Of a stretch of 64,000 bases of DNA, positions 17,275 to 26,469 are shown in pieces. This DNA is from Thermoguttaceae bacterium. GTDB taxonomy: Bacteria > Planctomycetota > Planctomycetia > Pirellulales > Thermoguttaceae. The first letter of the stretch is position 1. Each line of letters starts with the position of its first letter. The DNA is taken from contig JAFRFG010000027.1 in assembly GCA_017434455.1 (NCBI GenBank), forward strand, positions 86,180-150,179. Reading direction: 5' to 3'. The translations under genes were made by a program, and so were the position numbers. Under the pieces are notes generated by a model, which made no database searches, had not been told where the DNA came from, and worked only from the letters and a program-made list of their open reading frames with translations.

Positions 17275-18759
17275 ATGCCGAAACCGGGAAAATTTTCGAT
17301 ATTCTCCATCAACGAACTGCTCGCCTCTCCGCGGCTTCGCCCGGTGATCGAGCGGCTTCATCCCGCCTCTGTCCTTAGTACCGTCAAGGGGGTTTACGAA
17401 GACGTCTCCGAAGAGATGCTCTCGGCCGCCACCGAACGGCGGATTCCGGACCTGGCCGACCTGACCGAAAAGATCCTCGCCCGGCTTCAAGACATTGAGC
17501 GGCGGGGAGATCGTCTTATCATCGATGCCAGCGGCATCCTCTTCCCGACACCGACGTTCAACTACGCTTTAGGGCGGACTATTCTTGACGAGATGCTCTG
17601 GCGGCTCGATTTTCTCGATGCCTCCCCCGACTATGGCGTGGGATCCGCTTTGCCGGCCGCGGTGACCGAAAGTGACCCATCCGGCGAAGCGGCCGAGCTT
17701 TCGCGCGGTGAGGAACCGTACAGCACCGCTCCGGCGCAGAAGATCACCCCCTCGACGGCGGCGCGGGTCGTTTGTTCGCGTCTCGGGGCCGAGGACGCGC
17801 TGTTCTTCCCCTCCCCGGAACTGGCGGAACTTTGTCTGTTTCAGACATTTGGCCGCGGCGGGGCGATCCTCACCGCTCGGCGTGATATGACCGAAGATCA
17901 CTCCGGCCGGCGTCTTGCCGACCGACTAAGTTACGCCTCCGCGCCGGTGATCGAGGTGGGGGCCTCCAACTCGGTCCGCCTGAGCGATTACCTCTCTCCC
18001 CTGGCCGCGCCCCGCCGGGGGGAGACAGAGGTAGGGTTGATTCGTCTGGCGGCGGAGCTGGCGGCCGGTCATCCCCTGGCGCTTCTGCCTGAGGAGATTC
18101 GGACCTTAAATGAGGCGTACCCCGATGTCCCGGTTCTTTTGCGCTGCGATTACGCCCCGCTGATCGACCTTTCCGATGTTTTCCTCGACCCGATTCCGAC
18201 GGTCGGCGACCTTCTCGCCACACAGGTCGACCTGATTCTCTTTGGCGGCGGTCAGCTCATCGGCGGGCCTCCCTGCGGTATTTTGGCCGGAAGCAAACAG
18301 TATCTCGATCGAATCCGTTCCTCCAGCACGGCCGATTTGTTTTTACCGCATCCCATCGACCTGGCGGGGATGGTCAAGACCTTCGAGCTCTACAAAAACG
18401 CGCAGACAGCCGAACAACAGATCCCCATTTTGCGCCTTCTTTCCTTACCGACGGCGAATCTTCAAAATCGGGCCGAGCGCCTTTTGCCGCAGCTGCGTCT
18501 GTGCCGGGCGGTCAAAGAGGCGGATATCCGTCCCGCCACCGCCTATCTTACCCCCGATCGGCAGGGCGGCCGCCTGGCGTCGGTGGCGCTGGCGATCAAA
18601 CCGGCGGGCCGTACAGCGGGGGAGCTGGCGCAGGTTTTGGCTTCCGCCCGGCCGGCGCTCGTCGGCTCGACCGACGGCGATGTTCTGGCTCTTAACCTCA
18701 AGACGGTCCCGCCCGAGTTCGACGCGCTGATCGTCAAGGTTTTTGAGGAACTCCCGTGA
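17275..18759 (+). CDS. SelA-like fold-type I protein lacking the PLP lysine
   Basis: 494 residues resembling L-seryl-tRNA(Sec) selenium transferase: N-terminal FSINELLASPRLRPVIERL, IIDASGILFPT in place of the SelA INATGVVLHTNLGRA region, and a C-terminal domain of normal size. The cofactor-binding site reads FGGGQLIGGPPCGILAG, where SelA has FSGDKLLGGPQAGIIVG. The Schiff-base lysine is thus Q327 and the preceding Asp is Gly. It is therefore probably not an active selenocysteine synthase. No selB or selC is seen nearby. The ATG at 17275 has an AGGTG upstream; the start at 17245 has no support. A pseudoenzyme role is inference. Confidence 0.72.
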   Translation: MPKPGKFSIFSINELLASPRLRPVIERLHPASVLSTVKGVYEDVSEEMLSAATERRIPDLADLTEKILARLQDIERRGDRLIIDASGILFPTPTFNYALGRTILDEMLWRLDFLDASPDYGVGSALPAAVTESDPSGEAAELSRGEEPYSTAPAQKITPSTAARVVCSRLGAEDALFFPSPELAELCLFQTFGRGGAILTARRDMTEDHSGRRLADRLSYASAPVIEVGASNSVRLSDYLSPLAAPRRGETEVGLIRLAAELAAGHPLALLPEEIRTLNEAYPDVPVLLRCDYAPLIDLSDVFLDPIPTVGDLLATQVDLILFGGGQLIGGPPCGILAGSKQYLDRIRSSSTADLFLPHPIDLAGMVKTFELYKNAQTAEQQIPILRLLSLPTANLQNRAERLLPQLRLCRAVKEADIRPATAYLTPDRQGGRLASVALAIKPAGRTAGELAQVLASARPALVGSTDGDVLALNLKTVPPEFDALIVKVFEELP

Positions 18760-18839
18760 AAACTCCCGATTCGGGCTGTTGACCGAGGGGGGGCTTTACC
18801 GAAAAAGATTTTTAGGGATAATCAGAAATACCTCTTATG

Positions 18840-18915
18840 CCCCTGCCGGAAAAGGCGCGTTCATTCGCGTCAGCCCACCCCCACCCCCTAACAGGGCACC
18901 GGCAGGGGTTTTTTT
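18840..18915 (+). terminator. Hairpin terminator/attenuator just before the next gene
   Basis: A perfect 10-bp inverted repeat (18840-18849 with 18899-18908) is separated by 49 bases and followed by seven T. It lies 80 bases after the SelA-like gene and only 15 bases before the GTG of the next one, so it could end the first transcript or attenuate the second. Confidence 0.6.
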
Positions 18916-18930
18916 CTATCATAGCGGAAC

Positions 18931-19965
18931 GTGCGTAACAGACAGTCAACCCTTCGCTTCGGCCTGCCGCCGATTCAAATGGTCCCCGTCGCCGGGGCTG
19001 CCGCGGTGTTTGTCTGCGCCGTTTTTTCTCTTGTCCCGCGGCCGTCCGGCGCTCAGGAAGATCCCGAACAGCTCACCAGTCCCGCGGCTGTGACCCAAGA
19101 GCTTCTCACTCTTCTTCCCGACGATTCCTCTGAAGCAGGCGATGTTGTTCCCTTGCCCGATGTTACGGCCGCCGCCGAGGATCCCGCCCCTCAGGGGGCT
19201 TCCGCGGACGCTTCCGACAGCGACACCCCTTTTGATCGTATCGCGCCGCAGCAGCAGCCGGCCTGCGCCGCGATGTCGGCCAAAGAATCCCCCTGGTGCC
19301 GGTTCCGGCCCGGGAGTTGGAGCCGTACCCGGACGGTGAGCGTCTCGTTCCAGCACCGGCAAAGTATTCAAAGCGTCACCGAAAAGAAGCAGACCCTCCT
19401 CGATATCTCCCCCGCCGGTTACACGCTCCGCCAAGAGGTTTCGGTGAAAATGGGGAACCGAACCTTCGGAAAAGAGCCCGAGGTGGTGAAATATAACTTT
19501 TACGGTCTGGCGGCGGACGACCAGCTCACCGAAGAGATTCTCCCCTCGGCCAACGTTCAGGCGGGGCTGCGAGTGATCCCCTGTTTCGTCCGTCGGTTCC
19601 AAAGAACCACCCCCGAAATGACGGAGACGACCACCATCTGGTATTCGACGGTGATCTCTCCTTACATCCATCAAAGCCGCACCGATACCTTCTCGAACGA
19701 CAACCCGCCCACCCTTTTGCGCCAGGCCAGTACCACGATTCCTTTCCAGGGCGGGAATCTTCTCATCGGGACCGACCTTCCCGTTTGGTTTTCGCAGACC
19801 ATCGAAAAGAAAGAAGACTCGGTTTCCCTGACGCGAACCATTCATTCCGCGATGATTCCCGGCGGGATCCAGCGTCAGGTCACGGTCGAGACCGATCCGG
19901 CCGGCAACGTCCTCTACCAGTCGACCACGACCCTGCTGGATTACTATATCGAGCGTTCGTACTAA
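18931..19965 (+). CDS. Secreted protein of unknown function
   Basis: 344 residues with a signal peptide (hydrophobic GAAAVFVCAVFSLV, cut near PSGAQ). An Ala/Pro/Asp-rich linker of about 70 residues follows, then a beta-rich domain with SPWCRFRPGSWSRTRT and repeated Thr-rich strands. I do not recognise the family. The start is GTG at 18931; an ATG at 18979 would still leave a signal peptide. Neither leaves room for a promoter after the hairpin at 18840-18915, so expression may depend on readthrough. It overlaps the convergent apbE-like gene by 3 bases. Confidence 0.65.
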   Translation: MRNRQSTLRFGLPPIQMVPVAGAAAVFVCAVFSLVPRPSGAQEDPEQLTSPAAVTQELLTLLPDDSSEAGDVVPLPDVTAAAEDPAPQGASADASDSDTPFDRIAPQQQPACAAMSAKESPWCRFRPGSWSRTRTVSVSFQHRQSIQSVTEKKQTLLDISPAGYTLRQEVSVKMGNRTFGKEPEVVKYNFYGLAADDQLTEEILPSANVQAGLRVIPCFVRRFQRTTPEMTETTTIWYSTVISPYIHQSRTDTFSNDNPPTLLRQASTTIPFQGGNLLIGTDLPVWFSQTIEKKEDSVSLTRTIHSAMIPGGIQRQVTVETDPAGNVLYQSTTTLLDYYIERSY

Positions 19966-21107
19966 AATATCTCGACCGGCAGATCTTCGGCGAGAATCGA
20001 CAAGGTATCCTCATCCATATTGACGGCGATCAATCGGCGGGCCGAGCCGGTTTTTTCCTCGGTCACCAGAAGCGCCGAATATTCCGGGTGATCCTGACAG
20101 AACGCGACCGTTTTTTTCTCTCCCATCACAAACATCGCGGTCGACAGCGCGTCGGCCTCGGCGGCCGTGGGCCCCAAAACCGTGACCGACAGCAGCCCCG
20201 CCGCGGGAAAACCGGTGGCCGGGTCGAGGATATGCGAGTAGCGTTTTCCCTCGTAGATAAAAAACTGCTCGGCCGAGCCGCTGGTCGCCAGCGCTCGATC
20301 GGCCAGGCGAATCATGGCCAGGGGGTGATCGGGACGAAGGGGATCGGCGACACTCACGGTCCAAACGTCGCGACGCAGCGCCGGGGAGTGATCGCCGCGG
20401 CGCCCTCCCCTGGCCACGGCGCCGCTTCGGCCTCCCTGCACCAGAAAGTCCTTCAACCCTTGGGCTTCGGCGGCGCCGGCGGCCTCATCCAGGCCGATTC
20501 CCTTCCCTATCCCGCCGAAATTGAGAATCACTCCCTCGCGATCCAGCCGAATGACCTGTCGATCCTCATCGATACTTAGGTGCTTCACCCCCGAGCGGGC
20601 CAGGGCCTCGGCGCGTTCCTCTTCGGTGGGAAAACGGCCCTCGCGCCGCGCGAACCCCCATCCCTCCCACAGGGAACCGGCGGCGATATCAAAAGCCCCG
20701 TCACTCAGACGGCCGAGCGCGAGTGACTTTTCGAACCAGTGCCGGAACGGTTCGGCCAGAGGGACGTCAAACTCGCTGGCGCAGGCGTTGATCCGGCTGA
20801 CGACGCTTCCGGAGCGAAAGACCGAGAGAATCTCCTCGACCAGGTCGATTTTATCCAGGGCATCCAGGGCGATTTCCGCGGCCGGACGGCCGCGGAAACC
20901 GTCCTCAGCCGGGTCGTTGACGAGAAACTCAAACGCCGTGGCCATAGCCCGGCGTGAAATGGACGTCATCGGCCCAAAGAGACTTCGGTCGGGGATCGAG
21001 CGAAAAGACAAACGGTTCTCGGCGGCTTTCGGGGGGGGCGCCGAGGGTAAAAAAGAAGACGGGCGCCAGGTGAGGCGGCCCGTCAGAAAGGAACGTCGCG
21101 GGGTCAA
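19962..21107 (-). CDS. apbE: FAD:protein FMN transferase, ApbE family
   Basis: ApbE proteins attach FMN to threonines of exported proteins such as Na+-NQR/Rnf subunits. The 381-residue protein has the family features SRRAMATAFEFLV near residue 50, DGAFDIAAG, LNFGGIGKGIGLD, and YSHILDPATGFPA near the C-terminus. The first 45 residues are not clearly a signal peptide. The start is TTG at 21107 with AAGGAA upstream, 20 bases after the stop of the preceding gene, which suggests an operon with the two upstream minus-strand genes. No target protein is visible in the window. Confidence 0.88.
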   Translation of the reverse strand: MTPRRSFLTGRLTWRPSSFLPSAPPPKAAENRLSFRSIPDRSLFGPMTSISRRAMATAFEFLVNDPAEDGFRGRPAAEIALDALDKIDLVEEILSVFRSGSVVSRINACASEFDVPLAEPFRHWFEKSLALGRLSDGAFDIAAGSLWEGWGFARREGRFPTEEERAEALARSGVKHLSIDEDRQVIRLDREGVILNFGGIGKGIGLDEAAGAAEAQGLKDFLVQGGRSGAVARGGRRGDHSPALRRDVWTVSVADPLRPDHPLAMIRLADRALATSGSAEQFFIYEGKRYSHILDPATGFPAAGLLSVTVLGPTAAEADALSTAMFVMGEKKTVAFCQDHPEYSALLVTEEKTGSARRLIAVNMDEDTLSILAEDLPVEIF

Positions 21108-21126
21108 ACGTGAATTCCTTAGTTGG

Positions 21127-21456
21127 TTAGCTGGGCATCACGGCCCCGGGGACTCCCCCCAGCAGGCCGGAGATCTCCTGCTTGACTTGGTCGTCGATCA
21201 TGCCGGTCATCATCGTCGCGACGATCGGCAGATCGAGGACCACGTCGACTTTGTCCTCACCGACATCGAGGGTTCCGTGAACGGTGTAGGTATAGATCAC
21301 AATGGAGAAATCAAGGTGACCGTCGTTCCAGTTTTCCTCCGTCGCGGTGACGAAACGGGATTTCATGACCCGTTCGACATCGAGCTTTTCTTTGATTCGG
21401 CGCAGCGCTTCTTCTTTTCCGAGCGAATGAGAAAAACTGCGTGAGAGTTTCGGCAT
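21127..21456 (-). CDS. Polyhydroxyalkanoic acid system family protein (PHA_gran_rgn-like)
   Basis: 109 residues. The pattern starts with SRSFSHSLGKEEALRRIKEK, continues with a beta-sheet section (GHLDFSIVIYTYTVHGTLDV) and ends with a hydrophobic helix/strand. This matches small proteins named after PHA granule regions, although many occur in species without PHA genes and their role is unknown. GGGAGG precedes the ATG. It lies between a TIM-barrel gene (66 bases upstream) and apbE (20 bases downstream). No PHA synthase is visible. Confidence 0.65.
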   Translation of the reverse strand: MPKLSRSFSHSLGKEEALRRIKEKLDVERVMKSRFVTATEENWNDGHLDFSIVIYTYTVHGTLDVGEDKVDVVLDLPIVATMMTGMIDDQVKQEISGLLGGVPGAVMPS

Positions 21457-21522
21457 AGTCTATCGCCTCCCTATCGGACAAATAACTTCCGTGTTGTGAT
21501 GATCTCAGGCGCTTTCCGGCTT

Positions 21523-22371
21523 TTAGGCGAAAAGCTTGTCCTCAATAGACAAAATCAGGTTGAGCGCCTGGGAGATTTCGGCCTTCTGACGTTCCGGTTC
21601 CTCGGGGATCTCCCGTTCAATGGTCAGGGGACCATCGAAACCGATCTCTTTGAGGGTAGTCAGGAAAAGCTCCGCGTTGACCTGGCCCTGCCCGAAGGGG
21701 ACTTCTCTTCCCCAATCGACTCCCGGAACCCCGGTGGTGGCGACACCATCTTTGCAGTGGACACTGCGGACGTAGGCGCCGACTTTCTTGAGCGAGCCGA
21801 TCGGATCCCCCATCCCGTAGAGAATGAGGTTGGCCGGGTCGAAGTTGATGAAGATATTGTCGGCACCGACGTCTTTGAGGAAGGCCAGCAGATTTTCGGC
21901 CTGTTCCTGACCGGTCTCCAGATGGAGACGCTGACCGTTGGCCTTGAGGTGGTCGCAGAGGGTGCGGATGGTCTCGACCATTTCGCGATAGTCCTCACTG
22001 TCGCGATCGTGGGGGACAAAACCGATATGGCTGCCGATCGCGTCTACCCCGAGGAGCTTGGCGAAATCGGCGATCTCGAACGACTCGGCCAGACGAGCGG
22101 CGCGAGTCGCCTTGGGAACCAGCCCGACGGTCTCGGCGGTGCGGGCGATCGTCTCGTAGGTCTCCCCCTCGAAACCGAGGAAGACGCAGGTCACCTTAAT
22201 TCCATACTCTTTGAGTTTCGCCGCGAAGGCCTCGGCGTTTTCTTTGGTCCGAGAGGCCTTGGCCGGGGTATGGAGCTGAACGGTTGTGATACCGAGCTCA
22301 CGAGCGACTTCCAACTTAACACCGAGTCCGGCATCGATACTGGCAAAAACACCGACGGGCCACTTCTGCAT
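21523..22371 (-). CDS. Sugar phosphate isomerase/epimerase-like TIM-barrel protein
   Basis: 282 residues, without a signal peptide. It has the AP_endonuc_2-type TIM barrel: LETGQEQAENLLAFL carries the first metal-ligand Glu, FDPANLILYG the Asp, SVHCKDG the His, and the closing TIEREIPEE the last Glu. It is related to the exported one at 1766-2764 but clearly distinct and cytosolic. The ATG at 22371 has a GGAGAG five bases upstream; the TTG at 22383 overlaps that site and is unlikely. First gene of a probable operon with the PHA-family protein and apbE. The substrate is unknown. Confidence 0.85.
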   Translation of the reverse strand: MQKWPVGVFASIDAGLGVKLEVARELGITTVQLHTPAKASRTKENAEAFAAKLKEYGIKVTCVFLGFEGETYETIARTAETVGLVPKATRAARLAESFEIADFAKLLGVDAIGSHIGFVPHDRDSEDYREMVETIRTLCDHLKANGQRLHLETGQEQAENLLAFLKDVGADNIFINFDPANLILYGMGDPIGSLKKVGAYVRSVHCKDGVATTGVPGVDWGREVPFGQGQVNAELFLTTLKEIGFDGPLTIEREIPEEPERQKAEISQALNLILSIEDKLFA

Positions 22372-22520
22372 AATGCTCTCCAAAAAACACGTTTTGCGAA
22401 AACTTCAAGGAATCTTCCGGTATGTTACGGTTCCCAGACTTAACCGGGGACAAGTATAACAAAAACTCCTTTAAGATACAACCTCCAGTTTTAGAGGGTA
22501 AAAACCGTAATCTGCGGGGA

Positions 22521-25500
22521 TTATTCCTCCATCATCGAAAGCACGTCGCCGCGGCTGATCCGATACGCGGGGAAAAGGGCCGCGGCAATCGTCAGCAGCA
22601 CCAGCAGCCCCAGGCCAAAGGCCAGGCCCTGAACCGGAAAGATCAGCGGCGGGTCGGCGACCCCGAACATAGGCGGAGCGAGCCGGAGGATCCCCACCGC
22701 GGCGATACTTCCGAAGATCAGCGCCGCCAGTGCCGAGGTCAACCCAAGGAGGATCGACTCGCAGAGGATCATCTTAAACAGCCAGGCGCGCCGCACTCCG
22801 ACAGCGCGCATCATCCCGAACCAGCGGCGGCGCTCTCGAACCGAGTTGACCATCACGGCGACCAAGGCGATCGACATCAGCGCCAAAGTGACCAGCGGCA
22901 TCGTGCTGAGCCCCCGGATAACCGTGTCGGCACGCCCGGTGATCGATTCGCGCAGCGACCGGCGGGTCGACAGCTTACAGTAGGCCGAGCGGCCGAGTTT
23001 TTCGTCCCCGACGGCGCGGTAGTTCTCCATCGCCAGGGTATCGAGCTGTTCGATTAAGACCTGTTCGTCGGCACCGCCGTGAAGATTGAACCAGAAGAAC
23101 GCCGAGTCGTCCGTCTTATGATAATCGTCCTGGATGACATCGTCCGAGGCGAAGACGATCCCGCCGGAACGGCCGAAATTGCGCCGCAGTCCGCCGGTTT
23201 TGCAGAGCCACTGCCAGCCGTCGAAAACGGTGACCCCGACAATCGGGTATTCCAGAACCCGACCGGGATTTTTCGGGTCGATCAGCTTGAGCGTATCCCC
23301 CATTTTGAGGCCGTAATCGACCCTCAGCGCGTCGTTGATCACCACGCCGCGTGAAGTTTTCATCGCCTCCAGGGCATCGTTCATGGAGCCCTGCTTTAGA
23401 TTCAGGCGCACCAGGGGACGACTCCCCGCAAAGGAACGGTCGACGTCCATCCCGAAGACAATGACGTTGGCGAACTGCCCGCCGCCCCCCTTTTCCAGGG
23501 ACAACGCCGCCTGTTCAAGGGTCACGCTTTGGAACTGATCGCCGGCAATCGCGGGCAAATCGCTCAGTTTCTGGCGATGCTCCTCATTCAGGCCGACCGG
23601 GAAGAACGAGGCGAAGGCGTCGGGCATCTGGTCGTTAGGGAGGAACGGCCCCAGCATAGAGTACCCCCAGACCTGCATCAGGACGAAGAGCCCCCCGCCG
23701 ATCGCCAGCATCGAGACGACCGCCGCGCTGCGCCGGGTGTGGGTCGACAGCTCCCCGGCGAAGATCGTCGCGTCAAAACCGAATATCCGGGCGAGGATCG
23801 GAAGCAGCAGCGCCTCGGAGAGCCGGATCAGCGCGGGGATCAGCAAAAGCGCCCCGGCGGCCAAAAGAATCAGCCCCAAGGTGGAATGTACCGCCGCCCT
23901 GTCACTGCTGCCTGCCGCCGGGCCGTAGATCATCCAAAGATCGACGGCGATCAACACCAGGCCGCCAACGGTGACAAAAGCCAAGGTGGAGTTTTTCGGT
24001 CTTTCGGCGGTTTGGCCCCAGGCGGCGGCCACGGCCTCCGTGGGGTGAACCGCGCATGCCTTTACAGTCGGGACAAGCGCCGCCAGCAAGGAGCCGGCCA
24101 CCGCGCAGAGAAACGACAGCGCGGCCATGGTACCGTTGAGATGGAAGGACTTGCCGCTGAACCACTTTAGAATCAGCCAGCCGGCCAGCAGACCGCCGAG
24201 CCACCCGGGGATCGCCAAAAAGAGCGATTCGGCAATTGTTGCACCGGCGACCTGCAGCCGGCTTAAGGCGACGCTTCTGGCCAGGGCGATCTGACGGCGG
24301 CGCTCTTCCACGCCGATCGACAGCGCGGTGAAGACGATCATCATCGAGGCGAGGACCGCCAAAAAGGTGCCGGACAGAGCCCCGATTTTTATCTCTCCCC
24401 CGCTGTTTTGGGCCTGTCTTTCGGCGACCAACTCCTCGTTGGTCACGATCGCCATCGCGCCGGGCTGCTTTTCGGTTTCGGGGGTTATTCCCAGAGAATC
24501 GCTCCAGTTCCGGCGGAACGATTCGGCGGTCACTCCCTTGGCCAGGACGATTCCGAGGGAATCGACTTGGGTATTCCCCGCGATTCGGTCGGCCAATTCG
24601 ATCGGGATATAAAAAATCGATTGTTCTTCCTCATCGAGGATCCCGACGACCGTCAGCTGGAATTCATCGCTTTGGCGCGTCAGAACCCAGATCGGATCCC
24701 CCAAAGCGACACCCCAGAAAGCGGCGGCCGATTTGCTGAGGACCGCTTCATAGGTCGTGTCGGCATCGTCGGTGAACCAGCGTCCCACCTCCAGATCGAT
24801 CGGGGCTTTTTCCGCGTCGGTCCCCGTCAGCGCCGAACCTAACCCCGCGGGGGTTCCCATCACGGCGCGGTAGGCCATCAGCCCCTGGTGATGGAGCTTC
24901 GGATCGATCCCCTCCGGGACATGGGCACCGGTGCCGGCCGTCTCGCTGGTCTGCCGACGAAGTGCCGCGCTTTGTTTCCCTTTAGGGGAGAAGAGAAACG
25001 CTTGAACCTCGCGCATACAGTCACATAGGGCGACTTGCGGATCGTTGTAGATTCCGTCGACCACCTCGCCGGGGATCGGCCTCGGCGCGCCCTGCGGCCC
25101 GCCGCGCATCCCTCCCCCGCGTGCGGGGGTATTTGAATCGGCGGTTTGGTCCTCCGAGGGGGCCCCCTCTGGGTAAAGTGTTCGTTCCTCGATCAGCGAC
25201 AAGACCCCGTTGCCGTCGGCGTCGGCTTTCGCGAGCTTGGCGCGCAGATGCGCCGGAACGTCCCCGCCGAGGCGGTCTAGAACCAGCAGACCCTCGGCGT
25301 CTCGGGCGCTTTCGAACGGGTCGAACTGCGGGCGTTGTTCTCCCCCTCTCGGTCCCCTTCCCCTCATGCCGGAGCCGCCGGGTCCCGGGCCGTTCGGCTG
25401 AGCGCTCCGGGTACCGCCCGACTTCCCGCTTGTTCTGCTCAGCGGTGAAAAGATCGGTCCGGCTGCGGCCGGGCCGCCTCGTTTCGGCGCGGGTCGGCCG

Positions 25501-25685
25501 ACTTTTAGATCATAGATCCCAAGGGGGCGCGGATTATTTTTCATCCCCTCGGAAAAGAGGGCCTGATACCCCCCCACAAGCCAGACGACCAGACACGAGG
25601 CGGTCACCATGGCCAGGAGGAGAAACCCCATCCGGGCCCGGTTCCTCAGCCAAAGCGCGGTGACAAGAAGTTTGATCAAAGACAT
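22521..25685 (-). CDS. ABC transporter permease (MacB/FtsX type) with an EF-hand in its extracytoplasmic loop
   Basis: 1054 residues. An N-terminal membrane helix is followed by a large outer domain, a first FtsX domain (VEERRRQIALARSVALSR), further helices, a second outer domain, and a C-terminal FtsX domain (VRERRRWFGMMRAVGVRR) ending in DVLSMMEE. This is the duplicated-FtsX plan of lipoprotein or macrolide exporters. The first outer region has a Gly/Arg-rich linker and one canonical EF-hand loop, DADGNGVLSLIEE, at about residue 165. The ATG at 25685 is chosen because the longer reading overlaps the ATPase gene 31 bases upstream. The substrate is unknown. Confidence 0.85.
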   Translation of the reverse strand: MSLIKLLVTALWLRNRARMGFLLLAMVTASCLVVWLVGGYQALFSEGMKNNPRPLGIYDLKVGRPAPKRGGPAAAGPIFSPLSRTSGKSGGTRSAQPNGPGPGGSGMRGRGPRGGEQRPQFDPFESARDAEGLLVLDRLGGDVPAHLRAKLAKADADGNGVLSLIEERTLYPEGAPSEDQTADSNTPARGGGMRGGPQGAPRPIPGEVVDGIYNDPQVALCDCMREVQAFLFSPKGKQSAALRRQTSETAGTGAHVPEGIDPKLHHQGLMAYRAVMGTPAGLGSALTGTDAEKAPIDLEVGRWFTDDADTTYEAVLSKSAAAFWGVALGDPIWVLTRQSDEFQLTVVGILDEEEQSIFYIPIELADRIAGNTQVDSLGIVLAKGVTAESFRRNWSDSLGITPETEKQPGAMAIVTNEELVAERQAQNSGGEIKIGALSGTFLAVLASMMIVFTALSIGVEERRRQIALARSVALSRLQVAGATIAESLFLAIPGWLGGLLAGWLILKWFSGKSFHLNGTMAALSFLCAVAGSLLAALVPTVKACAVHPTEAVAAAWGQTAERPKNSTLAFVTVGGLVLIAVDLWMIYGPAAGSSDRAAVHSTLGLILLAAGALLLIPALIRLSEALLLPILARIFGFDATIFAGELSTHTRRSAAVVSMLAIGGGLFVLMQVWGYSMLGPFLPNDQMPDAFASFFPVGLNEEHRQKLSDLPAIAGDQFQSVTLEQAALSLEKGGGGQFANVIVFGMDVDRSFAGSRPLVRLNLKQGSMNDALEAMKTSRGVVINDALRVDYGLKMGDTLKLIDPKNPGRVLEYPIVGVTVFDGWQWLCKTGGLRRNFGRSGGIVFASDDVIQDDYHKTDDSAFFWFNLHGGADEQVLIEQLDTLAMENYRAVGDEKLGRSAYCKLSTRRSLRESITGRADTVIRGLSTMPLVTLALMSIALVAVMVNSVRERRRWFGMMRAVGVRRAWLFKMILCESILLGLTSALAALIFGSIAAVGILRLAPPMFGVADPPLIFPVQGLAFGLGLLVLLTIAAALFPAYRISRGDVLSMMEE

Positions 25686-25716
25686 CGTTTGCTTTATGTA
25701 CTGTTTTGTGTTGTCT

Positions 25717-26430
25717 CTATGAACGGGCGGCGCGCGTGATCTTCTCTTCCGCGATCTTTCCATCCTTAAGGGTGATCACCCGCTCGGCCCACGAGGCGAC
25801 CGTCTCGTCGTGGGTGACGATGAGGATGGTTCGATTCTCCTCGCGGCAGAGCCGATCGAAAATTTCGCAGATCTGGCCGCCGGCGGCCGAATCGAGGTTT
25901 CCGGTCGGCTCGTCGGCCAAGATAATGGCCGGGTCCATCGACAGCGCGCGGGCGATCGTCACCCTTTGGCGCTGCCCCCCCGAGAGGGTATCGGGACGCT
26001 GCCCCAGCTGGGGGACGATCCCTAAGGTTTCGGCCAGGAGGCAGGCGCGTTCCTTGGCGAGGCGTTTCCCCTTTCCGTCGGCCAAAAGAGGAAGCATGAT
26101 ATTTTCCAGCGCCGTGAGCTGGGGGATTAAGTTAAAGTCCTGAAAGACCAATCCAATTTTCCGGCGGCGCAGCCGCGTGAGTTTCGCGTCGGAAAGGGTT
26201 CGCGGATCGACTCCCTCGATGAGGACCGTCCCCGCGGTCGGGGCGGCCAGTCCGGCCAAAAGGTGCAGCAGCGTGCTCTTTCCCGAGCCGCTTGCCCCCA
26301 TCACGGCGGTGAAGCTTCCTTGGTGTATCCTCAGGTCGACCCCGTCGAGCGCCTTGGTTTGACCGAAATGTTTCACCAGCCCCCGGGCTTCGATCACCGG
26401 TACCGGCGAGAGATTATCTGTTGTTTCCAT
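25717..26430 (-). CDS. ABC transporter ATP-binding protein (MacB/LolD type)
   Basis: 237 residues. Walker A GASGSGKST, Q-loop VFQDFN, signature LSGGQRQRV, Walker B ILADEPTGNLDS and H-loop VTHDE are all present and intact. The EPTGNLD form is typical of the MacB/LolD/FtsE class that pairs with FtsX-type permeases, which fits the permease gene 31 bases downstream. It lies 39 bases after the toroid-protein gene, in the same run of minus-strand genes. Confidence 0.93.
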   Translation of the reverse strand: METTDNLSPVPVIEARGLVKHFGQTKALDGVDLRIHQGSFTAVMGASGSGKSTLLHLLAGLAAPTAGTVLIEGVDPRTLSDAKLTRLRRRKIGLVFQDFNLIPQLTALENIMLPLLADGKGKRLAKERACLLAETLGIVPQLGQRPDTLSGGQRQRVTIARALSMDPAIILADEPTGNLDSAAGGQICEIFDRLCREENRTILIVTHDETVASWAERVITLKDGKIAEEKITRAARS

Positions 26431-26469
26431 AGGATTTGTTCTTCGCTTCGATAGATTGTTTTTCGCGTG

